From positions 54,730-118,729 of the forward strand of contig JACQOE010000066.1 in NCBI GenBank assembly GCA_016202695.1: a stretch of DNA of 64,000 nucleotides, in the 5' to 3' direction. Position 1 is the first letter of the stretch. Every line of letters begins with the position of its first letter. The notes beneath the pieces were generated by a model that was not told where the DNA came from, did not search any database, and saw only the letters and a program-made list of their open reading frames with translations. Both the position numbers and the translations under genes were made by a program. Below are positions 9,301 to 16,618 of the stretch, in pieces. This stretch comes from Pseudomonadota bacterium (lineage in GTDB: Bacteria > Pseudomonadota > Alphaproteobacteria > JACQOE01).

Positions 9301-9546
9301 GCAGGCCGCGGGCAGGCCGGCGCCGACGGCGCGCTCGATGTTGGCGCGAAGGGCGAAGAGACCGGGCTCGGCCGGCACCAGTTTCTCCTTGAGCTCGGCG
9401 AGCCAGGCCGGATGGGTGAAGTCGCCGGTCGCCAGCACCCCGATCCCCTTGAGCCGCGCCCAGTGGGCGTAGTGCTCGAGATCGGCCTCGGCCCCGGTCG
9501 CGCGCGAGTGGCGCGAGTGGAGGTGCAGGTCGGCGTGGAAGCGCAT
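6400..9546 (-). CDS. EndoQ-like PHP nuclease fused to a UvrD/Rep superfamily I helicase
   Basis: A 1048-residue fusion. Residues 1-~250 form a PHP metal phosphoesterase: HLHSRHS near 8-14, TGDFTHPAW, HHLIYVPDF, and SNSDAHSPP. A zinc-finger-like element follows with Cys277, Cys293 and Cys296 (CPVCGQPITVGVMHRVE). This order matches endonuclease Q, which nicks DNA 5' of deaminated bases. From about residue 480 there is a complete UvrD/Rep helicase: Walker A GPGSGKTRT with Lys505, TFTRRAAAEM, VDEFQDVD, GDADQAIYGFRG, TRNYRS, LHAAKGLEFP, and YVGMTRAKDHL. All motor motifs look intact. A role in repair of deaminated DNA with strand unwinding is inferred. The 226-base gap upstream may hold its promoter. 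Confidence 0.92.
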   Translation of the reverse strand: MRFHADLHLHSRHSRATGAEADLEHYAHWARLKGIGVLATGDFTHPAWLAELKEKLVPAEPGLFALRANIERAVGAGLPAACQGPVRFMLEVEISTIYKKGDLTRKIHHLIYVPDFAAADRLIARLSRIGNLGADGRPILGLDSRDLLEITIESSPDAYLVPAHIWTPWFAALGSRSGFDSIVECYGDLSPHIFALETGLSSDPPMNWRVSALDRYRLVSNSDAHSPPKLGREATLFDADLDYFAIRKALESGEGYVGTVEFFPEEGKYHLDGHRKCGVRLTPEQTKAERGRCPVCGQPITVGVMHRVESLADRGADRAAPPATAGALLSLVPLPEILSEIAGAGPASRRVGAEYGRITAALGPELAILEAVAVDDIARAGSAVLAEAIARLRAGKVSREAGYDGEYGVIRLFDDAELRDMRAGGLLFDLPPAAAPGPEPAAANSAAPDAADDEAAPAPRPARAPRDASATGIAPLLAGLDDEQRAAAAHVRGPLLIVAGPGSGKTRTLTHRIAHLIADHGVAPEGCLALTFTRRAAAEMAERLAALLPREAPRVPVHTFHSLGLAILREHPGAAGLNRGFEIADEGACAALLAETLGVSERTARAHLRAISLAGRTGSPAGDGAAETLGAYRRAMARRNWVDLDDLVGLALRALESEPALAALYRKRYPFVSVDEFQDVDRRQYGLLRLLAPAGANLCVIGDADQAIYGFRGADPSCFAGFSMDYPGATVARLTRNYRSIGTIVAASAQVMAAARPPETLAEALRESPERIAIHGARSDRAEAEFVVQTIERLIGGHSFFSIDSGRGAGAGARLSFSDFAVLYRAEALAPALAEALARSGMPFRRHSHDRLADDAAVKALMAALGREPDGGGSLPLGVRLARAADSLAAPGGALAPTAIEAALQRLAVIAEGCCDDRDRFADTVRLASAADGWDPRADAISLLTLHAAKGLEFPVVFIVGLEDGVLPLRFGSRAADDLAEERRLLYVGMTRAKDHLILTRAERRAWQGAVRALPPSPYLRDIEAGLLNVSRTAARRTREPERQLALF

Positions 9547-9772
9547 GGCGGCGACCCCCGGAGCGGATGGGCGCGTGCACCGCGACGCCCGAACATCTCA
9601 CTATATCTTGTAGGCTCGGGCGTGAGAAGCCCTAGATGTTCGACATTGACCGCGGCACCCCGAGGTTCGAGAGGCCGGTGGCTTGGCCGCCTCGCCCGTC
9701 GGTTCGCGTGTCATCGCCCACAACCGGCGCCCGTGGATCCGGACGCTCGCGCGCCACCGCGCCGCCCGCGCC

Positions 9773-10198
9773 TCAAGCCGCCTCGCGGATCTCGAAGTCG
9801 GTGGTGATGGCGGCGGTCTTGGCGAGCATGGCCGAGGCCGAGCAGTATTTCTCGGCCGAGAGTTTGACCGCGCGCTCCACCTTCGCCGGATCGAGCTTCC
9901 GCCCGGTGACCACGAAGTGCACGTGGATGCGGGTGAAGACCATGGGATCGGTCTCGGCCCGCTCGGCCTCGAGCTCGGCGACGCAGTCGCTCACCGCCTC
10001 GCGGCCCTTCCTCAGAATCGTCACCACATCGAAGGCGGTGCAGGCGCCCGTGCCCATCAGCACCATCTCCATCGGCCGCGCGCCGAGGTTCCGCCCGCCG
10101 GCCTGGGGGGCGCCGTCGAGCACCACGGCGTGGCCGCTCCCCGACTCGGCGACGAACATCACCCCCTCCACCCACTTGATCCGCGCCTTGGTCGCCAT
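9773..10198 (-). CDS. OsmC family peroxidase-like protein
   Basis: A 141-residue OsmC/Ohr superfamily protein; characterised members reduce organic hydroperoxides through two cysteines. The two expected Cys are present: Cys53 in GTGACTAFDVV and Cys119 in EKYCSASAML. It resembles the YhfA-type subgroup more than Ohr, because the N-terminal half lacks the long Ohr dimer segment. It is the last gene of a same-strand row (alr-like, msrA, glutaredoxin-DinB, osmC), which looks like a thiol-redox repair set, and lies 106 bases after the selenoprotein gene. Confidence 0.88.
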   Translation of the reverse strand: MATKARIKWVEGVMFVAESGSGHAVVLDGAPQAGGRNLGARPMEMVLMGTGACTAFDVVTILRKGREAVSDCVAELEAERAETDPMVFTRIHVHFVVTGRKLDPAKVERAVKLSAEKYCSASAMLAKTAAITTDFEIREAA

Positions 10199-10304
10199 CT
10201 CCAGCCCCTATCGGACAAGGATTCCGTATTCCGCGCGTCCCGTCGCGGGCTCGCGCTCGCGCCCGCACTCTAGAGGGCCGAGCGCGCGCGGAAAAGCCGC
10301 CGCT

Positions 10305-11060
10305 TCACTCGTCCCACACCTTCTCGGGCAGCGGCAGGCCGGCGAGATCGGCCGCGCCCAGCCGGTCGGCGGGGACGACGCCCCACGCCTCGAGCATAAG
10401 CCCGATCTGGCGCACGTGCTGGGCGGCGTGCCAGGTGGTGCGCTCCAGCACCTCGGCGAGTGGGCGGAGCCCCCAGTAGGTGGGAACCGGCTCGGCGAGC
10501 GCGCGTTCGGCACGGGCGCTCCACCAGGCCGAGAGCCGCCCTCGCACCTCGCTCCCGAAGGCGACGACGTCGGCGGCGGTGCGCACGCTCGCCGGTGGGT
10601 TGCTGTGTACGGTCTCGGTGGTGAGCTCGCCCCCGGCGGCGACCTCGAGGAAGGATTCGGCGATACGGAAGAGGTGATAGGCGAGGGCGTGGTAGCTGCG
10701 TTTGCGGTCGCGGACGTTCTCGTGCCAGCGCGCCGCCGGGATCTGGGGGACCAGTCGCAATGCGACGGCGAGCACGCGGTCGAGCCGGCGCACCAGCTCG
10801 GCCGCCGGAAGCGCCTCGTGGTCGAGCGCGAGGCCCAGGAAATCGGCCACGTCGCGGGTCGACTGGCCGAAGACGAAGCGGCTCCCCCGCGCCACCACCG
10901 GCGTGGTCTTCGCCCCGAGCGCGCGCAAGGCGGCGAGCCCGGTCGGGTCGTCCTGGACGTTGATCGATTCGAACTCGATCCCACGGACCGAGAGGAACTC
11001 CTTGGTTCTCAGGCAGCTCGTTCAGCCGGGCTTCCAGAAGAACCGCACCGCCTCCGCCAT
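10305..11060 (-). CDS. Selenocysteine-containing glutaredoxin-like/DinB-fold fusion protein (in-frame UGA at codon 13)
   Basis: Read through the UGA at 11024-11022 this is a 251-residue protein. Residues 1-~75 are a glutaredoxin/thioredoxin fold: beta strand VRFFWKPG, then U13-T-S-C16 in place of CxxC, IEFESINVQDD, and the cis-Pro motif TTPVV. Residues ~85-251 are a DinB/DUF664-like four-helix domain with a His set in SYHALAYHLFR and TTWHAAQHVRQIG. The ATG at 11060 has a strong GAGGAAG site six bases upstream, and the 12 codons before UGA are perfect glutaredoxin text, so the start is real. UGA sits exactly where the attacking Cys belongs, and selA, selB and tRNA-Sec are 7-10 kb away. A selenoprotein is far more likely than a pseudogene. 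The gene starts 38 bases after msrA. Substrate unknown; a thiol oxidoreductase is inferred. Confidence 0.88.
10988..11013 (-). promoter_or_regulatory. Candidate bacterial SECIS hairpin of the glutaredoxin-DinB selenoprotein
   Basis: Read on the minus strand just after the UGA, CC-GAG-AAC can pair with GTT-CTC-GG with one bulged C and a small internal loop, closing a six-base loop CAAGGA (11004-10999). The loop begins 18 bases downstream of the UGA, within the spacing known for bacterial SECIS elements, and it holds the GG dinucleotide often needed for SelB. The first loop bases are CA rather than G, so the match to the general consensus is only partial. Confidence 0.5.
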
Positions 11061-11098
11061 CCGCCGCTTCCTCGGTTGCCGGGTACCCAACCCTACGA

Positions 11099-11572
11099 TC
11101 AGCGCGAGCGCTTGCGCTGCTTCTCGACGTAGTTCTGGTGATACTCCTCGGCCCGCCAGAAGGGCGCCGCCGGGGCGATCTCGGTCGCGATCGGCCGCCG
11201 GTGGCGGCCCGCGGCCTCGAGCCGCTCCTTGGCGGCGCGGGCCGCGGCCTCCTGCCCGGCGTCGGCGGCGAAGATCACCGAGCGGTACTGGGCTCCCACG
11301 TCCGGCCCCTGGCGGTTTACCTGGGTGGGGTCGTGGATGTCCCAGAATACCTCGATCAACCGCTCGTAGCTCACCTCGGCGGGGTCGTACTCCACCTCCA
11401 CCACCTCGGCGTGGCCGGTCCTGTCGGTGCAGACCTGCTCGTAGGTGGGATTGGTGAGCGAGCCGCCAGCATAGCCGACGGCGGCCGACTTGACGCCCTT
11501 GACCTTGCGGAAGGCCGCCTCGACGCCCCAGAAGCAGCCCGCCCCGAACATCGCCTTCTTCGTTTCGCTCAT
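11099..11572 (-). CDS. msrA: Peptide-methionine (S)-S-oxide reductase
   Basis: Reduces methionine-S-sulfoxide in proteins; cytoplasmic repair. The 157 residues carry the catalytic GAGCFWG motif with Cys13, followed by [18 protein letters not shown] and the family motif [16 protein letters not shown]. The end [10 protein letters not shown] is typical. The start at 11572 is preceded by AGGAGG seven bases upstream. The active residue is an ordinary Cys here (selenocysteine versions of MsrA exist elsewhere). It lies immediately upstream of the selenocysteine glutaredoxin-like gene on the same strand. Confidence 0.96.
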   Translation of the reverse strand: MSETKKAMFGAGCFWGVEAAFRKVKGVKSAAVGYAGGSLTNPTYEQVCTDRTGHAEVVEVEYDPAEVSYERLIEVFWDIHDPTQVNRQGPDVGAQYRSVIFAADAGQEAAARAAKERLEAAGRHRRPIATEIAPAAPFWRAEEYHQNYVEKQRKRSR

Positions 11573-11673
11573 CAAAGCCTCCTCTCTCGCCGGCGTTCGC
11601 CGTGTCCCTGTTATTTGGGCGCGGAGGGGCCGGCCGGCAAACCGCCTCGGCCCCCGGTCCCTCCGTTTCGCCC

Positions 11674-12837
11674 TCAGCCGCCGAAGTAGACCCGCGGCAG
11701 GCGCTCGTCGAAGGCCATCAGCACCTCGAGCGGCCCGGCCTCCTGCCAGGCGGCGAGGTCTTCGACGCCGATGCGCTCCGGCCCGCTCTCGCCCACCGCC
11801 ACCACTTCCTCGCCGGCCTCGGCGCCCGCGATCCCGGAGAGGTCGAGCACCGTGTACTCCAGGTTCACCGCCGTCACCGGCGCGCGCCGCCCGCGCACCA
11901 GCATCCAGGCCGTCCGGCCGCCGCGGGCGTTGCGGTAGCCGTCGAAGAGCCCGAGCGGCACCACCCCGACCCGGCTTCCGGCCGCCAACTCCTGCATGCC
12001 GCCGCCGCCGGCCCGGCGCGCGCGCCCGGCGCGCCAGACCTGGATCAGCCTGGCCTTGATCGCCTTGAGCACCGGCCGGTAGGGGCCAAGATCGCCGGAG
12101 TCGTCCTTGATCCGCCCGAGCCCGCCGTAGAGCAGGTGCCCGGGGCAGACCGCGCTCGAGCGGTCGGCGAGGCCGGCGGCGAGGCCGGAGCTGGCCAGCG
12201 CCTGGGTGATCGGCACCCGGATCCCGGCCTGGGCGAGGGCGTCGAGCATGCCGGCGAACACGCCGATCCGCTCCTCGGCCCATTCCGCCCCGGCGCGATC
12301 GACGAACGGGAGGTGGGTATAGACCCCCTCGACCCGCAGCCGGGGAAGGCGCGCGACGTCGCGGATGAAGGAGACCGCCTCGTCGACGGGCACTCCCAGT
12401 CGGCCGAGGCCGCTCTCGACCTTCACGTACACCGCCGTCTCCTCGGCTGCCGCGGCCGAGACCGCCTCGGCGGTGGCGCGGTCGTAGATGGTCGGGGTCA
12501 GTCGATGGCGGAGATAGTCGGGGATGCCCGCTGGCGTGTTGCCGGCGAACATCAGGATCGGGGCCTCGACCCCGGCCTCGCGCATCGCCACCGCGTCGGT
12601 GAACGAGCCGGTGGCGAGGGCGTGCGCGCCGAGCCGTTCGAGGGCGCGCGCCACCTCGCGGATGCCGTGGCCGTAAGCATTGGCCTTGACCGAGGCGATG
12701 ATCCTGGTCCCCGGCCGGACGCGCCGCTCGACCTCGCGGTAGTTGTGGGCCAGCGCGTCGAGGTCGATCTCCATCCACGCCGGGTGGACGGCGCGGGCCT
12801 GCTCCAGGCTCTCGTATCGGCGCTCGGCGACGATCAT
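11674..12837 (-). CDS. Alanine racemase family PLP enzyme, non-canonical active site
   Basis: A 387-residue fold-type III PLP protein. The PLP lysine motif [10 protein letters not shown] is intact (Lys51), and the barrel continues through [14 protein letters not shown] and [10 protein letters not shown]. Two hallmarks of true alanine racemases are altered. The motif holding the second catalytic base, usually GYxDGY, reads [10 protein letters not shown], so the Tyr is replaced by Leu. The usual RPGxxLYG reads CPGHLLYGG. The protein may racemise another amino acid or have a different reaction; a plain alr label would be risky. The start at 12837 has a GGGAG site. It precedes msrA on the same strand across 101 bases. 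Confidence 0.8.
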   Translation of the reverse strand: MIVAERRYESLEQARAVHPAWMEIDLDALAHNYREVERRVRPGTRIIASVKANAYGHGIREVARALERLGAHALATGSFTDAVAMREAGVEAPILMFAGNTPAGIPDYLRHRLTPTIYDRATAEAVSAAAAEETAVYVKVESGLGRLGVPVDEAVSFIRDVARLPRLRVEGVYTHLPFVDRAGAEWAEERIGVFAGMLDALAQAGIRVPITQALASSGLAAGLADRSSAVCPGHLLYGGLGRIKDDSGDLGPYRPVLKAIKARLIQVWRAGRARRAGGGGMQELAAGSRVGVVPLGLFDGYRNARGGRTAWMLVRGRRAPVTAVNLEYTVLDLSGIAGAEAGEEVVAVGESGPERIGVEDLAAWQEAGPLEVLMAFDERLPRVYFGG

Positions 12838-13003
12838 TCTCCCTTCCCCTTCCGGTCGGGCGAAGCCCGCGGCGCGCGGGAAGGTTGGCCCGCGTGGGCT
12901 GGCCCGGTCAAGCCTGCCTGCCGGCCCCTTGGCGGGCACCACGCGCGGGTGTAAAGAGGGGCGGCCCGCCCGAAGAGCCGCGGCGGGCAAGGGGACTCAA
13001 GCC

Positions 13004-14173
13004 ATGCCGGACTTCGTCATCATCGGCGGCGGGATCATGGGATCCAGCATCGCCTACCATCTCGCGGGCTCGGGCCGGGCGGGCGAGGTGGTCGTGATCG
13101 AGCCCGATCCGACCTACGAGTTCGCCGCCACCCCGCGCTCGACCGGGGGCGTGCGCCAGCTCTTCTCGGTGCCCGAGAACATCTGGATGTCGCAGTACGG
13201 CCACCAGGTCTACGGCAACTTTGCCGCCCTGATGGCGGTCAACGGCGACGCCCCCGACATCAACTTCCGCCACCAGGGCTACCTGTTCATGGGCTCCGGC
13301 CGCGAGGACGTGAAGACCCTGATCGCGAACTGGGAGGTCCAGGCGGCGAACGGGGCGCGGGTCGAGCTCCTCGACCGCAAGGGCCTGAAGCATCGCTTCC
13401 CCTCGCTCACCGTCGAGGACATCGACGCCGCGGTGTTCTCGCCCGACGACGGCTTCATCGATCCCTACAGCGCGCTGATGGGCTTCCGCCGGAAGGCGAT
13501 CAGCCTCGGCGCCACCTACCTCAAGGATCGGGTCGTCGGGCTGGAGGCGGGGAGGAAGAAGGTCGAGCGGGTGGTGCTCGAATCGGGTCGGCGCCTGGAT
13601 GCCAAGGTGGTGGTGAACGTCGCCAACTGCTGGGGCCCCGAGATCTGCGCCATGGTGGGGATGAAGGTCCCCGTCTATCCGATGCGGCGGATGACCTTCT
13701 ATTACGAGATTCGCGAGACTCTCGAGCCGATGGCGCTCACCCGCCACATCAGCAAGGGCGCCAGCTTCCGTCCCGAGGGGGCCGGCTACATCAGCGGCCT
13801 GACCAAGTACGACGAGCCCGCGGGCTTCAACTGGGAGGTCGACTATAACTGGTTCGAGCAGCGCATCTGGCCCCAGCTCGCCCATCGGGTGAAGGCCTTC
13901 GAGGCGCTCAAGGTCAAGCGTGGCTGGTCGGGCCACTACGACCAGAACAGCCTCGATGGCAACGTCATCGTCGGGCGCTGGATCGGCGGGCTCGAGAACT
14001 TCTACATCGCGCTCGGATTCTCCGGCCACGGGCTCCAGCACGGGCCGGCGATGGGGCGGGCGATGAAGGAGCTCCTGCTCGACGGGGGCTATCAGACGAT
14101 CGACCTCTCGCGCTTCTCCTACCAGCGGGTCCTCGACAACGCCCCGATTGCCGAGTTCGGGCCGGTGGCCTGA
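13004..14173 (+). CDS. FAD-dependent amino-acid/sarcosine oxidase-like oxidoreductase (DAO family)
   Basis: A 389-residue flavoprotein with an N-terminal dinucleotide-binding motif VIIGGGIMGSSIAYHLA and ending in the DAO-type segment FYIALGFSGHGLQHGPAMGRA. Relatives include sarcosine oxidase beta subunit, dimethylglycine dehydrogenase and D-amino-acid dehydrogenase. The CRTGGVRQ-like segment reads RSTGGVRQLFS, near the FAD-binding region. The start at 13004 follows a GGGGAC site. The next gene is an IclR regulator on the same strand, which may control it or be independent. The substrate cannot be read from the sequence. Confidence 0.87.
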   Translation: MPDFVIIGGGIMGSSIAYHLAGSGRAGEVVVIEPDPTYEFAATPRSTGGVRQLFSVPENIWMSQYGHQVYGNFAALMAVNGDAPDINFRHQGYLFMGSGREDVKTLIANWEVQAANGARVELLDRKGLKHRFPSLTVEDIDAAVFSPDDGFIDPYSALMGFRRKAISLGATYLKDRVVGLEAGRKKVERVVLESGRRLDAKVVVNVANCWGPEICAMVGMKVPVYPMRRMTFYYEIRETLEPMALTRHISKGASFRPEGAGYISGLTKYDEPAGFNWEVDYNWFEQRIWPQLAHRVKAFEALKVKRGWSGHYDQNSLDGNVIVGRWIGGLENFYIALGFSGHGLQHGPAMGRAMKELLLDGGYQTIDLSRFSYQRVLDNAPIAEFGPVA

Positions 14174-14266
14174 GCGGCCGCGGGCAAGACGGAGGCGGCG
14201 AGGGGGCTCGGGTCGGCCCCCGCCGGCCATTCCTCCCGGATTTGCGGATAATTTTCTCTACGGACT

Positions 14267-14308
14267 TTGACTCGCGGTGGGCTTTGTGCAATATCTCGCG
14301 TCCGCGAG
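14267..14308 (+). promoter_or_regulatory. Candidate promoter and operator upstream of the IclR gene
   Basis: This is a locally AT-rich stretch. TTGACT at 14267-14272 matches five of six bases of a -35 box; 17 bases on, AATATC is a weak -10. A perfect inverted repeat, CTCGCG-tc-CGCGAG, lies at 14295-14308, where it would cover the transcription start, 24 bases before the IclR start codon. Autoregulation by the IclR protein is a plausible reading. Confidence 0.4.
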
Positions 14309-14332
14309 GGGTTTACTGCATAAATTTCTCAA

Positions 14333-15190
14333 ATGGCGGGACAAATGCAACCGGAAAGCGGTCGGAGGTCCGAACTCCGCTCCCTCGAGCGCGGTCTCGA
14401 AATCCTCTTGATGTTTGCCGAGGAGGGGAGCCGGGTCCGCGATGTCGGCGACGTCATGAGCCTGCTTCGCGTGCCCCGCAGCACCGCCTACCGGTTCATC
14501 AAGGTACTGCGCGACCGCGGCTTCCTGCAGGATGCGCCGGGGCGGGGGAATTTCGAGCTCGGGCCGCAGGTGTCAGTTCTCTCCGCGGCGATGGAAAACC
14601 GGTTCGATCTTTCGCGCACGGTGCTGCCGCTCTTGCACGAGATGGTCGAGCGGACCAACGAGACCGCCTTCGTGGGGGTGCGTTCCGGTCCCTTGGCGAT
14701 CTGTCTCGATCTCGTCGAGAGCCCGCAGTCGATTCGCCTTTACTTCCGCCGAGGTCGCCGGCTTCCGCTCTATGCCGGCGCCACCGCCAAGGTGGTGCTG
14801 GCGCATCTGTCGCGGAAGGAGCGGGAGCGCATCCTGTCCGGGCCGTTGCACGCCTTCACCGAGCTCACCGTGACCGATCCCGAGGCGCTTCGCCGTCAAC
14901 TCGACGAGATTGTGGCCAACGGCTATTTCATCAGCCGGGGCGAACGAGAGCCCGGCATCCACGCGGTGAGCGTGGCCGCGTTCCGCCCGTCCGGAAAGTT
15001 CCTGTGCGCGCTCACGGTCGCCGGGCCCGGCTACCGGATGCCGGACGACAAGATCCAGGAGTGTCTCGCCGTGGCCAAGGACGCGGCGGCCAAGCTCACC
15101 GACGAAATCGCGCGCTTCGACGGCCAGGAGCGCCCGGTTCCGCCGCGCCGCTCGGGCCAGGTCCTGGAACTGCGGCGCAAGGCAGGCTGA
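14333..15190 (+). CDS. IclR family transcriptional regulator
   Basis: A 285-residue DNA-binding regulator. Residues ~17-75 form the winged helix-turn-helix (SLERGLEILLMFAEEG, LLRVPRSTAYRFIKVLRDRG), and residues ~95-260 the GAF-like effector domain (VGVRSGPLAICLDLVES, RLPLYAGATAKVVLAHL, ANGYFISRGEREPGIHAVSV). It lies between the FAD oxidoreductase and a Bcr/CflA-type exporter on the same strand. Targets and ligand are unknown. The upstream gap contains a palindrome that may be its own operator. Confidence 0.93.
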   Translation: MAGQMQPESGRRSELRSLERGLEILLMFAEEGSRVRDVGDVMSLLRVPRSTAYRFIKVLRDRGFLQDAPGRGNFELGPQVSVLSAAMENRFDLSRTVLPLLHEMVERTNETAFVGVRSGPLAICLDLVESPQSIRLYFRRGRRLPLYAGATAKVVLAHLSRKERERILSGPLHAFTELTVTDPEALRRQLDEIVANGYFISRGEREPGIHAVSVAAFRPSGKFLCALTVAGPGYRMPDDKIQECLAVAKDAAAKLTDEIARFDGQERPVPPRRSGQVLELRRKAG

Positions 15191-15281
15191 ACGCCCGCCC
15201 CCCGTCGTTCCATCCGCAGCGCGCGCCGAGCCCGCCGTCGGCGGTCCGCCCCCGGCCGCGGCGCCGCGGCGGGGCGAAGGC

Positions 15282-16511
15282 TTGCAGGATTTGGCCGTGC
15301 CGCGAGTCGCCCCCGCACCCATGCCACCCCGCCGTCCCCCGCTCGCCATGCTGATCGCGGTCACCGCCATCGGGCCGCTCTCGCTCAACATCTTTGTCCC
15401 GTCGATGCCGGGGCTGATGCGCGTGTTCGGCGCCGAGTACACGGTCGTGCAGCTCACGCTGACCCTCTACATGCTCGGCTTGGCGGTGGCGCAGCTCGCC
15501 TATGGCCCGCTCTCCGACCGCTGGGGCCGGCGCCCGGTGCTGCTTGCCGGGCTCGGCCTGTACCTGCTCGGAACCGCGCTCTGCCTCGTCGCGCCGACGA
15601 TCGAGGTCCTCATCGCCGGGCGGGTGGTGCAGGCGGTGGGAGGATGCGCCGGACTGGTGGTCGGCCGCGCCATCGTCCGCGACCTCTACCAGCGCGACCG
15701 CGCGGCGAGCGTGCTCGCCTACGTGACCATGGCGATGGTGGTGGCGCCGATGCTCGCGCCCACCATCGGCGGCTTCCTCGACGACCTGTTTGGCTGGCAG
15801 GCGAGCTTCGCCTTCCTTCTCGCGGTCGGCGTGATCGTGCTCGGGGCGGCGGTCCCGCTGCTGCACGAGACCCACCGGCCGGAGGCGGGGTCGATCGGTG
15901 CCACCCGCGCGCTCCTCGCCGGTTTCGCCCGGGTGCTGGCGATTCCGGCCTTCCTCGGCTACGCCCTTCAGGTCGCCTTCACCACCAGCGCCTTCTTCAC
16001 CTTCCTCGGCGGCGCGCCCTACGTGATGGTCCGCCTGATGGGGCGGCCGGCGAGCGAGTACGGGCTTTATTTCGTCCTGATCTCGGGCGCCTACATGGCG
16101 GGAAATTTCGCCACCGGCCGGCTGTCGCTCCGCTTCGGCGCCGACCGCCTGATCGCCGTCGGCACCATGGTCTCGCTCTTCGGCACGGTCCTCCTGGTCG
16201 GCCTCGCCGGCGGCGGGCTGATGACGCCCCTCAGCCTCTTCGGCGCGATGGCGTTCGTCAGCTTCGGCAACGGCCTCAGCGTCGCCAGCGGGCTGGCCGG
16301 CGCGGTGAGCGTCGATCCCCGCCACGCCGGCGCCGCCTCGGGGCTGGCCGGGTTCCTGCAGATGGCGATCGCCGCCGGCTTCTCGTGGCTGGTGGGGGCG
16401 CTCCTGGCCGAGACCGCGCTTCCGCTCGCCCTGGTCATGGCGACGGCGGCGGCGCTGGCGCCGGCCGCCTATCTCGTCGGCGTCCGCGTGCTCGGCGCCG
16501 CGTCCCGGTGA
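15282..16511 (+). CDS. Bcr/CflA family multidrug MFS exporter
   Basis: A 409-residue major facilitator with about 12 hydrophobic helices. The first loop carries the MFS signature YGPLSDRWGRRPVLL, and the start of the membrane part (TAIGPLSLNIFVPSMPGLMRVFG) plus VVGRAIVRDLY are typical of the drug-exporting Bcr/CflA group. A second in-frame ATG at 15321 would give a shorter N-terminus better matched to the family; the sequence does not decide between them. The gene follows the IclR regulator by 91 bases and precedes the GrdB-like selenoprotein gene. Confidence 0.9.
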   Translation: MQDLAVPRVAPAPMPPRRPPLAMLIAVTAIGPLSLNIFVPSMPGLMRVFGAEYTVVQLTLTLYMLGLAVAQLAYGPLSDRWGRRPVLLAGLGLYLLGTALCLVAPTIEVLIAGRVVQAVGGCAGLVVGRAIVRDLYQRDRAASVLAYVTMAMVVAPMLAPTIGGFLDDLFGWQASFAFLLAVGVIVLGAAVPLLHETHRPEAGSIGATRALLAGFARVLAIPAFLGYALQVAFTTSAFFTFLGGAPYVMVRLMGRPASEYGLYFVLISGAYMAGNFATGRLSLRFGADRLIAVGTMVSLFGTVLLVGLAGGGLMTPLSLFGAMAFVSFGNGLSVASGLAGAVSVDPRHAGAASGLAGFLQMAIAAGFSWLVGALLAETALPLALVMATAAALAPAAYLVGVRVLGAASR

Positions 16512-16618
16512 GCGCGGCACCGGCGCCGGTGTCCGGCCCGGGTTGCCGGCGGCGGACGCGATTGATAGGCTCGCGCGCGAGAGGCGCGGGTCGTTCCGCG
16601 CGCGAGGAGGCTGAGCCC

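Noticed and set aside
6559..9807. A 1082-codon open frame on the plus strand
   Set aside because: It is the antisense shadow of the EndoQ-UvrD gene. Its protein is a low-complexity mix of Gly, Arg, Ala, Val and Asp with no domain, whereas the minus strand shows every helicase motif.
10305..10928. A shorter gene starting at the ATG at 10928
   Set aside because: It would begin inside the glutaredoxin fold, after the active site. The upstream frame has a better ribosome site and matching glutaredoxin text, interrupted only by UGA.
11099..11572. Possible selenocysteine in MsrA
   Set aside because: The catalytic position has an ordinary TGC codon in GAGCFWG. OsmC and the rhodanese active sites likewise have Cys codons and no in-frame UGA.
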